Position numbers and translations under genes: made by a program
Assembly (NCBI GenBank): GCA_903813345.2
Contig: CAIIXF020000002.1
Span: 23,634,455-23,698,454, forward strand
Direction: 5' to 3'
Length of the DNA: 64,000 nucleotides
DNA from: Owenia fusiformis
Taxonomy: Eukaryota; Annelida; Polychaeta; Sabellida; Oweniidae
The notes under the pieces: model-generated
The model's database searches: none
What the model was told of the DNA's origin: nothing
Seen by the model: only the letters and a program-made list of their open reading frames with translations
In this document: one piece after another, positions 39,301 through 44,660 of the stretch
Layout: each line of letters opens with the position of its first letter
Position numbering within the stretch: the stretch's first letter is position 1

Positions 39301-41830
39301 GATAGGAAACTTCACTGTTGCTAATAATCTTGATACTCTTAGCACAGGTAAAAATAATGCTTTTTATGTCGCCACCACAAGTGGTGACATGTTGTTATAG
39401 TCTCCAACTTTTTGTGGATGATGTTTTCGGCGGTTGATATCCAGTGTTCGGTGTCTGTTCGGTGTCTGTAATTATTTTTAAAATTAAAGTTGATAGTTTG
39501 TTATCTCATAAATATTCATACATCTTCAAACAAAAGTCAGAGTCAAAATACTGGAGTTTTATCACAAGATATGATAATGTATCAAAGCTTGATGGCATAC
39601 ATGGTGGATCACTAGCTGGTTAAGATCTGTACATCCTGGCACAGATGGTCAAAATACAGGTTTTGACATTTTGGAATTCCTGCTTCTAAGTGAATACGGA
39701 TCCAACACTTATCAACATATCAACAAGTTACATTGTTACTTTATATGCCATAATTGATTCATGATATGTATAGCTAATAGGAGTTAATCACTATAAGTAT
39801 GTGAAAGATTCTTGTTTTATTTTACAGCCAGTTCAATAATGATGAACACTAGCGCTATGAGGAGTCAACAAAACAAGCCAGATACCATTCCTCGTAACAT
39901 GTCAAAATCGAGCCTAAAGAAACAGAGATTACCAAGAGTGTCGGAGAGTGAGGGCTCTAGTGTAGAACTCCCTAGACGTACGAGTGTATGCTTTTCAGCA
40001 GGTAAAACTTGCATGTTTTTTAAAAAGATACGCTAAGAGGAGATGCTCTTGGTAATATTTGTCTGAGAAATAATGATAATGGTACTTGAATTTACGTCAA
40101 CATAACATCAGATCAACTCAACCATTGTCCAACTCAGTCAAACCTGGAATTATTTCAGTATCAAATTCAAATGGAGTAACGCATGCTTTTGGGTCAAATG
40201 ACCAAATAAGGACAAATTGTGACTCAGTCAAAGCATTAAAGTTGAACTAATTCCCTCTTTATTCAATACAATTACAACCAATCTCTTTTTTATTATCATT
40301 ATTTCTCATTTACAATACATCACAATTCACATACATAGACACAGATTTGGATAGGTAGATGAGTCCAAAATACCTTGTTGTAACTGTTGTTACTACCAAT
40401 CTCACAGATACTTTGTAAGCACGTCGACTCTCAACTTGCAAAGAATGTTTTAACCCATGATTCCTCAAAAATGTCATATATATTGTTCTGTATTGACCCA
40501 TCTCCATCCAATCATTTGTAGCACATCAGGCTTGTAGCCATGGGGGGTTCGGGCGAACCTCCCCCCTGGCCAACATTTCTTTCAAAATCATGCAGTTTTT
40601 CACCATTCTGACTATTTTTTGAGTGATTTTTGGCTAAATTTGCCAAAGTGAACCCCCCCTAGAATTTTTTTGAAAAGTGACCCCCCCCCTTGGAAAATTC
40701 TGTCTACGGGCCTGCACATTGATATAATATAACTTAAACTATGTATTTCAGAAACATCCACAGGTGCAAACAAAATGGGTCCATCTGGTCCAGCCCTTCC
40801 CAAGGCACATGTTTGTAAACACAAAACACGGAGACAAGAGAAACGTATATCACGATCTACACAGACACTGTTATCCGACATTACCATCAAAGATTCCCAA
40901 AATAATGATATTGACAGTGAGCAGTCTGATAAAGACATGAATGAATCTACTCAAGGGGAAAATCCAACTGCTGTGTGTGAAGTTGATATTGCTCAATCTG
41001 ATGGACAAGCTGTTAAGAATGATAACATTGGAGGTGTAATTGATAAAAGTGCAAATAAAGAGGCATTTGTGAATCAAGGATTTGATTTTGGTGAAGAGCA
41101 AAATAAGGACATCCAGTCAACAATCAATGAAAGAGACATAAATGAGAATGAAAGTGCTCAAAGTGATCTCGTTCAAGCTCAGATGCCTGATGAAGATTTA
41201 GGCACCAGAAATCTTGTAAAAAAGGATCAGTCTGCGTGTAATAATGAAGCAGATCCTGAAAAGATAAAACACAACTATGAGTCTTCCAATGCAAGTATAG
41301 TCCAACACGGAGGTGAACTTTTGAAGAGATATGGAACTCCTGGATTAAGTGCAAAATCCCCAGAAGTACATTCCAATACCCCAGAAGTATATTATAATAC
41401 CCCAGTACATTCCAAATCCCCAGAAGTACATTCCTATTTCACTGATGTACCCTCCAATTCCCAAGAAGAACATGTAAATTCTGAAGTACATTCCAAGTCC
41501 TCTGATGTACATTCCCATTTCCCAGAATGTTCCGATTCTCCTGAAGTACATTCCAATATCCTAAAATCAACCATAAAAGAACATGACAAATCCAGTGCTG
41601 GCATTAGCTCAAATGAATCACTTCACGTAAGTGAAACAAAGTTGATACATGACCTTGATGACATCACTTCAAATGGTGATCAAGATGTGCGACATAGTGA
41701 AATAACATTAGGGCTCAATGAGGACACACTTCTTGGTGATGACCCAAAATATTGGCCCCATAGGAGCACAGATGAACCAGCAGTCTGTGATAAGAAAGGG
41801 AAATCTGTAATATTTAGTATACAACTTTGA
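798..41830 (+). CDS. SLC6-family Na+/Cl- neurotransmitter transporter, glycine-transporter-like, 15 coding exons
   Basis: Coding exons: 798-984, 2696-2827, 4472-4615, 5444-5639, 5799-5931, 6227-6318, 33193-33339, 33754-33878, 34981-35225, 35528-35728, 36092-36259, 38633-38776, 39239-39347, 39828-40001, 40752-41830. Every junction is GT-AG and every phase matches; the sum is 3276 bp, or 1091 residues plus stop. The protein is predicted to be a 12-TM plasma-membrane symporter moving a small amino-acid-type substrate with Na+ and Cl-. TM1 carries [17 protein letters not shown]6 (about residues 318-336) reads [12 protein letters not shown], with Ser where GlyT2 has Ser and GlyT1 has Gly. TM8 has LGLDSAF. 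These motifs and the [13 protein letters not shown] loop are closest to glycine transporters. Substrate is inferred, not proven. The C-terminal tail is about 440 residues, far longer than usual. Intron 6 is 26.9 kb and contains nested genes. Confidence 0.92.
985..2695. other. SLC6 intron 1 with local repeats
   Basis: Contains a roughly 77-bp tandem duplication (about 999-1152, unit containing TTACGTAGTATCCATTACC), a hairpin near 1273-1301 (AGACTCCAGATT paired with AATCTGGAGTCT), and a diverged direct repeat at about 1675-1770 and 1855-1950 (shared GAATCTGAAAACAAAATTG). A four-fold unit CTATGTAGCTAACCC lies at about 2570-2650. No coding signal seen. Confidence 0.6.
2877..4183 (+). mobile_element. 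Helitron-like non-autonomous element, copy 1 (SLC6 intron 2)
   Basis: The 5' end is TCCCACCGAACGAAG after a host A. The 3' end has a short palindrome (ACTCCGTGGAGT) followed by about 10 bases and CTAG before a host T. This fits the Helitron pattern: 5' TC, 3' hairpin plus CTRR, insertion between A and T. After a (GTCC)n tract the body is about eight tandem 140-150 bp units containing CGGATTTGGTTCAAATT and CAAGATGGCGGCT. No Rep/helicase ORF is present. The inner TTCGGTGGGAT near the 3' end is complementary to the 5' end. Confidence 0.6.
4675..4842. repeat. Fold-back plus tandem repeat in intron 3
   Basis: An inverted copy (ATCCCAGAATTCATAGATGA) at about 4678 is followed, from about 4746, by four direct copies of a 24-bp unit containing ATGAATTCTGGGATATTTC. 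The arrangement can form a stem-loop with slipped registers. Confidence 0.75.
5285..5372 (+). repeat. Dispersed repeat ending in GCATGTTAATGCCTTGTT
   Basis: One of several copies sharing GGCAGGTGGTGACATTTTG and GCATGTTAATGCCTTGTT. Others lie at about 32976-33115, 39364-39470, 42470-42600 and 44225-44312. Fuller copies begin near ATGTC(A/G)CCA and a GTGGTGACAT block. Family and transposition mechanism are unknown to me. Confidence 0.6.
6484..6565. mobile_element. Mini mariner-type MITE, 82 bp
   Basis: The terminal inverted repeats CAGGGTGGGCCAA and TTGGCACACCCTG are flanked by TA on both sides, the target preference of Tc1/mariner elements. It is too short to code. Confidence 0.65.
6897..7688. 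mobile_element. TIR element, about 0.8 kb, with internal repeats
   Basis: The left end CTATCAAACCAAACTAGTTC matches the reverse complement of the right end (CTATCACACCAAACTAGTTC). The interior is rich in degenerate GAACGG(A)-(C)TGGACGTACT-type repeats. A further TATCACACCAAAC motif near 7278 suggests nesting. The element interrupts sequence that is continuous in units B (15740-16040) and C, so it inserted into unit A. No transposase is seen. Confidence 0.7.
7893..9573 (+). repeat. 841-bp tandem duplication spanning a Helitron 5' end
   Basis: Sequence from about 7893 to 8732 is repeated at about 8734-9573 with few changes. The block includes about 95 bp of host flank (TGCTCACAGCTTCTTATTTA), the element's 5' end and an internal cargo, so the second copy places host flank inside the element. 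The 62-codon ORF at 8080-8268 is duplicated exactly at 8921-9109 and resembles nothing I know. Confidence 0.8.
7987..10017 (+). mobile_element. Helitron-like element, copy 2, with foreign cargo
   Basis: It has the same 5' TCCCACCGAACGAAG and 3' palindrome plus CTAG as copy 1. About 430 bp of unrelated sequence (about 8072-8500, duplicated at about 8913-9340) sits between two (GTCC)n tracts, with GTCTGCAGTCAATTGG at one side and ACAACAAATGACGTCC at the other. It could be a captured host fragment. The element is absent from the matching positions of units B (about 16140) and C (about 26980). Confidence 0.6.
10763..10766 (+). mobile_element. Helitron-like 3' terminus (CTAG) just upstream of nested gene copy 1
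   Basis: GCTACTCTGTGGAGTTGCC is followed by ATTCTCTAG and a host T. The same terminus stands about 100 bp upstream of the gene in unit B (CTAG at 16626-16629). In unit C the hairpin is deleted but CTAG remains at 28405-28408. Its 5' end could not be located. Confidence 0.5.
10868..11839 (+). CDS. Intronless type II membrane glycosyltransferase-like protein, copy 1
   Basis: The first ATG in the open frame is at 10868, giving 323 residues; the frame is open back to 10793 but without another ATG. A single N-terminal membrane segment (about residues 9-27, [14 protein letters not shown]) suggests a Golgi-type type II protein, followed by a Lys/Arg-rich stem and a C-terminal domain. The motifs, in order, are NADISL (a possible DxD-like site), [28 protein letters not shown], and [17 protein letters not shown]. 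From memory these resemble a family of putative glycosyltransferases with NaDI, sqDvfIF, GCDN and NPc-x-HxHxS blocks; enzyme activity is inference. A 21-bp duplication repeats CEVHNRT in the stem compared with the other copies. The gene is nested, same strand, in SLC6 intron 6. Confidence 0.75.
   Translation: MTMQLKGKYISCYVMVSAVLLVTLYLTLKHTQNKKSYIRKHLSSLIEKRRKIHNRTCEVHNRTCEVMLNIITTFPVLQSTYDMKSHGFLKESHKRFESRQMDFIHSLSLNMKHPCVEKIHLLVENKDLEKYLKSLSGTLFSEADIDSMVHFHELSSFPTYKAYAKYANENLMFKNIAIMNADISLGEGFDQIKESYLVKDQVAYCLTRHSSLLPNCTSNKNFCTKPYIGSHDVHIFFMDKAFDNWSLNLLDYPINVLGCENVFIYVITKKLNKTGLNPCSILKTHHNHCSGIRTADTVNDTRRVNIGPNKKYSRLIYYSKRLF
11840..13345. repeat. Downstream block of unit A
   Basis: It is closely repeated at about 17682-19165 and, less one segment, at 29458-29585 plus 31397-32370. 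It includes the shared GGGCTAACAACCACATGTCG and ends at GTTAGATGCC, where unit B begins without interruption. No protein-coding signal is convincing; the 98-codon ORF at 11937-12233 is frame-shifted in the other copies. Confidence 0.7.
12637..13036. mobile_element. About 400-bp fold-back segment, present in units A and B only
   Basis: Inverted arms ATCCTATGCCAAGTAGAGTT (about 12636) and AACTCTACTTGGTATAGGAT (about 12874) lie within it. The same segment is at about 18468-18868. In unit C the site reads straight through near 32055 (GAAATTTTATACTGCCAATT), so it is either a shared insertion in A and B or a clean loss in C. Confidence 0.65.
13346..16703. repeat. Upstream block of unit B with about 160-bp tandem repeats
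   Basis: It matches 23840-28480 of unit C closely. From about 14130 to 14830 there are about five units of roughly 160 bp, each with AATCATCTTGATATTTAC, ATGTCCTACCAGTATGACAA and GGTTGCTATGGTAACA, followed by GTTAAAAAGTGCACAT. Short ORFs here follow the repeat and are not genes. Confidence 0.75.
15340..15725. repeat. Minisatellite, four units (unit B)
   Basis: Units of about 85-120 bp carry AATCAGTCGATATCTTAATT, a TTAATGCCTT(G)TTAG stretch and GTTTCAGTATTTTCAA. The matching array in unit C has about eight units. Confidence 0.75.
16731..17681 (+). pseudogene. Glycosyltransferase-like nested gene, copy 2, one premature stop
   Basis: The frame starts at ATG 16731 and is collinear with copies 1 and 3 to the shared stop at 17681, except that the Glu codon after YAKYAN is TAA at about 17214-17216. 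Downstream sequence stays fully conserved and in frame, so the lesion is recent or the downstream part is still tolerated. Other differences include DRMCEV for NRTCEV, which loses a glycosylation sequon, and KLLSF for ELSSF. The promoter-proximal sequence is like that of the other copies. Confidence 0.85.
17682..19170. repeat. Downstream block of unit B
   Basis: Homologous to 11840-13345, including the fold-back segment. It is interrupted at TTAA 19167-19170 by the element that follows. Confidence 0.7.
19171..19742. mobile_element. TTAA-target transposon, 572 bp, with visible empty sites
   Basis: It begins AGGGTGACGC and ends GGAACCCT, flanked by TTAA at 19167-19170 and 19743-19746. Units A and C have a single TTAA at this place (CCCTTAAGCTAAAGG), which proves insertion. 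TTAA duplication is typical of piggyBac- and Kolobok-type elements. It contains a 79-codon ORF (19493-19732) of unknown nature. No transposase is seen. Confidence 0.8.
20391..20504. repeat. Near-perfect palindrome, about 114 bp
   Basis: The left arm CTACCGGATTAACCTACTAT and onward pairs with the right arm ending ATAGTAGGTTAATCCGGTAG. Arms are about 48 bp with a short centre (GTACCTGCCA). It would extrude as a cruciform or be a small MITE. Confidence 0.8.
20790..21535. repeat. Diverged tandem duplication
   Basis: About 20795-21075 resembles about 21250-21530. The shared blocks include TTCATTCTGACACT, TTTTATTTAAGATTTAAA, TTTTGCTCCTAGACA and CACAGTAAATGGTT-type ends. No coding sense. Confidence 0.65.
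22205..22995 (-). mobile_element. 3' end of a LINE retrotransposon (CR1/L2/Jockey-like)
   Basis: On the minus strand, 22990 to 22806 reads [36 protein letters not shown] and [12 protein letters not shown], then a TAA. The G-x-x-LWN-LP block near the C-terminus is characteristic of non-LTR reverse transcriptases. About 600 bp of 3' UTR follows to a T-rich, A-tail-like end near 22205. The element is 5' truncated. Confidence 0.65.
23840..27096. repeat. Upstream block of unit C
   Basis: It matches 13346-16255 of unit B nearly base for base, including the roughly 160-bp tandem units (about 24640-25320). It holds no gene. Confidence 0.75.
25830..26575. repeat. Minisatellite expanded to about eight units (unit C)
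   Basis: It has the same unit as 15340-15725, now with about eight copies of CAG(T/A)C(G/A)ATATCTTAATT. Several copies are near identical, suggesting recent expansion. Confidence 0.75.
27097..28004 (-). mobile_element. 5'-truncated LINE with target-site duplication
   Basis: TTTTAAT at 27090-27096 is repeated at 28005-28011. In unit B the same site is uninterrupted (GCTTTTTAATACTCAAG near 16240). The minus strand encodes the C-terminal part of a non-LTR retrotransposon protein: [17 protein letters not shown] and a Cys-rich [20 protein letters not shown] block, the zf-RVT-like tail. The coding is split by a frameshift near 27540 (27920-27510, then 27559-27266). The left end has ATTTAGAATTTAGAATT, the usual short tandem 3' tail. 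Confidence 0.85.
28516..29457 (+). CDS. Intronless type II membrane glycosyltransferase-like protein, copy 3
   Basis: The first ATG is 28516, because the ATG used in copies 1 and 2 is ATA here, giving 313 residues. The frame is intact. The membrane segment near the N-terminus, one NRTCEV sequon, and the blocks [23 protein letters not shown] and [14 protein letters not shown] are all conserved. A codon deletion turns SGTLFSEAD into SGMFSESD. Most other differences from copy 1 are conservative, so constraint on the protein after duplication is plausible. Confidence 0.75.
   Translation: MQLKGKYINCFVMVISMLLLTQYLKLKQTQNKKSYIKKHLPSLIEKRRKVHNRTCEVMLNIITTFPVLQSTYDMKSHGFLKKSHKKFESRQMDFIHSLSLNMKHPCVEKIHLLVENKDLEKYLKSLSGMFSESDIDSMVHFHELSSFPTYKAYAKYANENLMFKNIAIMNADISLGVGFDQIKESYLVKDQVAYCLTRHSSLLPNCTSNKILCTKPYIGSHDVHIFFMDKAFDNWSLNLLDYQINVLGCENVFIYVITKKLNKTGLNPCSILKTHHNHCSGIRTADTVNQTRRVNIGPNEKYSRLISYSKRLF
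29586..31396. mobile_element. 1.8-kb insertion in the downstream block of unit C
   Basis: Unit B reads straight from GATATAATTTAATT to ACAAAATTAATGTCTG near 17800-17830, while unit C has about 1.8 kb between those points. The insert is A/T-rich with a GC-richer core (29880-30080) holding interlocked inverted repeats, and a TATATAAATA near 30391 followed by ATGTTG|GTAAGT at 30454-30465. No ORF above 73 codons is convincing. Clear terminal repeats were not found. Confidence 0.55.
31397..32465. repeat. Downstream block of unit C and start of a fourth unit
   Basis: It continues the homology with 11970-13345 but lacks the 400-bp fold-back segment. From about 32370 (GATGCCAATTATTTTAAC) it matches the start of units B and C, then loses similarity near 32460. 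Confidence 0.65.
32577..32623 (+). mobile_element. Helitron-like 3' terminus
   Basis: GTTGGGATTTGCTACTCCAT and GGAGTTGCTGATTTCTAG, ending CTAG at 32620-32623, followed by T. It is a solo 3' end. A degenerate relative lies at 44352-44396. Confidence 0.5.
33193..41830 (+). CDS. SLC6 transporter, exons 7-15 (extracellular loop 3 to C-terminus)
   Basis: Exon 7 begins in the loop [20 protein letters not shown] and contains TM6. Exon 8 has TM7 ([14 protein letters not shown]). Exon 9 has the loop-4 [11 protein letters not shown] and TM8 with LGLDS. Exon 10 has TM9-TM10, including [15 protein letters not shown]. Exon 11 has TM11-TM12. Exon 12 is an acidic linker after TM12. Exon 13 has the DWGPAL motif. 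Exons 14 and 15 give a long hydrophilic tail with no membrane segment. Residues encoded by 41345-41560 form a loose repeat based on S-P-E-V-H-S. AATAAA signals at about 42233 and 42785 could serve the 3' UTR. Confidence 0.9.
33372..33629. mobile_element. hAT-like MITE, 258 bp, in SLC6 intron 7
   Basis: The 8-bp target duplication TACCTTAC stands at 33364-33371 and 33630-33637. Terminal inverted repeats are imperfect (ACTGGCGGCTCCAG; CTGGATGTGCCAG). The interior is rich in AATTTGGGCCC-type repeats. Confidence 0.75.
34039..34527. mobile_element. MITE with CAGGCCTGTCAACT ends, 489 bp
   Basis: The left end CAGGCCTGTCAACT is inverted at the right as AGTTGACAGGCCTG. AATTAT is duplicated at 34033-34038 and 34528-34533. 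The interior has repeated GTCACGCA and AGGTGTTCAAA(A/T)TT motifs. It lies in SLC6 intron 8. Confidence 0.8.
34610..34815. mobile_element. Degenerate CAGGCCCGTAGCC-family MITE
   Basis: The right end TGGCTACGGGCCT and the internal AACTGCATGATTTTGAAAG with TGGCCAGGGGG match the family seen intact at 38358, 40527 and 42862. The left end is eroded. Confidence 0.6.
36260..38632. other. SLC6 intron 11
   Basis: It contains a fold-back at about 38213-38331, with arms GTACTGGGAGGTTTTGGACA and ATCCAAAACCTCCCAGTA, and the MITE at 38358-38546. The remainder is AT-rich with no gene signal. Confidence 0.55.
38358..38546. mobile_element. CAGGCCCGTAGCC-family MITE with 5-bp TSD
   Basis: It starts CAGGCCCGTAGCCAGG and ends GGGCCTG. 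TATTT is duplicated at 38353-38357 and 38547-38551. It shares GGTCCAAAAATGGCCAAAAT with the copy at 42862. Confidence 0.8.
40527..40714. mobile_element. CAGGCCCGTAGCC-family MITE, opposite orientation
   Basis: It starts CAGGCTTGTAGCC and ends CTACGGGCCTG, with CACAT duplicated at 40522-40526 and 40715-40719. It sits about 35 bp upstream of the final SLC6 exon's acceptor and may supply part of its polypyrimidine context. Confidence 0.8.
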
Positions 41831-42861
41831 AATAGTCAAATTCCTGTGGCAGTGTCTCGGATTGACATTGTGACGGGTAAATGGAAATAATTCACAGCAC
41901 ATGGGCCTATGACACGCACAATGCAACCAATCAAGTTCTCTGAATTTCTCAATGACGTTCTGTAAAGCAAACTTATGGTGGAAGCTGGGACTAATGCTTT
42001 GCCTGGGAGACTGGAATGTTGAAGACTAGTACTGTAGTACTGCCTCAGGAGTTTGAGAAAGTGTAATATGATGAAATAGTGTAATGGAATGGAATAGTGT
42101 AATGGAATGAAATAGTGTACTGAAATGAAATGGTGTAATGGAATGAAATAGTGTAATGGAATGAAATAGTGTACTGAAATGAAATGAAGTAATGGAATGA
42201 AATAGTGTTATGGAATGAAATAGTGTAATGGAATAAAAATAGTGTATTGCAATTTGTATACTGGTTGGTGAACAAGAATACCTAAATCAATGAACTATAT
42301 AGATCATCGGGTAAAATTGAATTCATATAAGTTCAGATTTATTCTGAAGTAAAAAGGCTTCTTGTATAGGAAGTAACTATGAGAAAAATGTTAGTTTAGA
42401 AAAACATCCCCTCTCACACCAGAATGAAATTGCATTGACAAAATGCAAACACCAATGTTTTGTGTATTTTAATGTCACCATCAGATGTGGTGACATTGTT
42501 ATGGCCTCCAACTTTTTTGTAACGCCATTTAATGTTGGGAGTTCAGGGTCTTAACAAATGGCAGGTGGTGACATTTTGCATGTTAATGCCTTGTTATATT
42601 TGTACTTAAAGTAGTAATCAATCACTGATGGTTAATGAAACATTTTATGTTTTTTGACAGATCAAACACATACATGTAATTATTGTCTATGATGATGAAA
42701 TCCTTAATTATTTATAATAGATCATATAAATAATGCTTTTTAGTAATGTAAATTATTGTATCATATTGATACAATTTTATATCAAAATAAATTAAACGCT
42801 GTAAAATCAAACATGGTTAATATTTACCACTGATAATCCCTTTGACAGTGATCATGATTTG
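41831..42861. other. SLC6 3' region with minisatellite
   Basis: About 42065-42245 is a minisatellite of roughly 10-19 bp units (GAATGAAATAGTGTAATG). AATAAA occurs at about 42233 and 42785. A dispersed repeat copy lies at 42470-42600 and ends GCATGTTAATGCCTTGTT. Confidence 0.65.
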
Positions 42862-43075
42862 CAGGCCCGTAGCCAGGATTTGCCAAGGGGGGGGGGGTCA
42901 CTTTTTTAAAAATTCCGGGGGGGGTTCACCTGTGACAATTTTGGTCCAAAAATGGCCAAAATCACTTAAAAAGTGCTCAGAATGGTGAAAAAGTGCATGA
43001 GTTTGAAAGATTTTTTGGCCAGGGGGTTCACTCGAACCCATCGAGCCACCCCCGCCCCCCCCGGCTACGGGCCAG
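42862..43075. mobile_element. CAGGCCCGTAGCC-family MITE with 5-bp TSD
   Basis: It starts CAGGCCCGTAGCCAGG and ends GGCTACGGGCCAG, with ATTTG duplicated at 42857-42861 and 43076-43080. It has poly-G and poly-C tracts internally. Confidence 0.8.
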
Positions 43076-43080
43076 ATTTG

Positions 43081-44660
43081 GATATGTGTCAGCTTATTCC
43101 TGTGATTAATGACTTTTGATTAACCCCTTCTTACTCATTACTTGGTGGTGTTAACTCCATATACTTCAATAGCCTAGATGCGAGTAGAAATAATCTTGAT
43201 TTACGTCATTAAAAATTCAAAATTAAGACAAACTGATTTCATATTTGGAATCTACATGTAGAATTACATTTAGAAATATGGTTTTAAAAAGAGTTTATCA
43301 ACTTTGAAAATTTAATTTTCTTTGGAAATGCGACTTCTAGGTCGGGGAGATTCCCCATAGACTCCATGTTGTAAAATCACAAAAATGGAAATATCTTTTC
43401 TTGTGTTGGGCAGATAATAGTTTCTTTTACTGAACATATTTTGATTTGTATAACTATCAGATACATTAGGGTAATATGAAAAGTGAACCACTAAAACTGA
43501 TGAATATTCAAGTTTAAGGGAATTTTGTAATACCCTGCCATGTTATTTCCCCCGAATCAGCCACCTGGTGGCGAAACTGGTAACTACCAACTTGCATCTG
43601 AGTAATTCTCATGGTATGTGATAACAATACTAATATTAATGTGCAGTACAAAAATCATCCAGATACTTAAAGAAATAAAAAGGTTACAACATTTGTATTA
43701 GTACTTATTGAATGCCCTTGTTACAGACTACAAACATTTTATTGGAACTTATTGAATGCTCTTGTTACAGACTCAAATTGTAACATTCAGACATTATATG
43801 GATTAAAATTTTACATGTGACACTTATTATGGTGAAAAGTGATCCTAATTGTAAAAGAGATGAAATGGGAAAACGGTATTTTATGTAATGCAGTATTATT
43901 GATATACCAGATCTTTAATATTTTCTCATGAAAGGTAAGGTAAGGTATACAAAATATAATTATTGATTCATAAAATATCAGCATCTCTTATATGATTGGT
44001 CAAAACTTATGGTTACTATAGTACATTGTAAAGGTAAGTTTTACCTTAGAATTCCATATCCTGCATTGTAAAAGTATTAATGAAAAATGGATGTAAGAAT
44101 TAGTTATTTGAAGACACAGAAGTAAATCCTAGATGTTGAAGGTTCAATATTCAGACTTTGAGGGTACAACATTCAGGATTTGTGGGTCAATATTCAAAGC
44201 TTAAGGGTAAAAAAATAAAAGAAGTGGTGACATATGACATACATGACATTTGGTGTCTGTAATGAATGACAGATGATGACATTTTGCATGTTAATGCCTT
44301 GTCATATATTTAGTTTTTCAAATGTATGGGGAATACGAACGAAATTGATATTTTATTCGTTGAGATTTGCTACTCCGTGGAGTTGCCGTTATTTTGTTTC
44401 TAAATACACAAGAACATAAATTTCTATAAGGTGATCACGTTTTATTGGAAACATTTAAACCTTAAATTGGTTATTTCATACACCCATGGTTTTCAATTTT
44501 TTGTCCCAAGTTTGGTAGAGATATTGCAAAGCCCTCTCATTTTCAACTCTAGTCCGTTTAATGGTGAGTTTCTTTGAAGATTGTAAGTAGACACAACTAG
44601 TGCCTTGTCATGTTATTTTTAGCATGAATTTTCAAGCACATTTCAGGCACATGCCAGATA
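43081..44660. other. Spacer between convergent genes
   Basis: AT-rich sequence with one dispersed repeat copy (44225-44312) and a degenerate Helitron-like 3' end (44352-44396). A minus-strand AATAAA (TTTATT at about 44431-44436) could end the galactosyltransferase transcript. No gene seen. Confidence 0.5.

Noticed and set aside
41345-41551. Minus-strand ORF rich in Tyr-Phe-Gly
   Set aside because: Shadow of the repeat in SLC6 exon 15.
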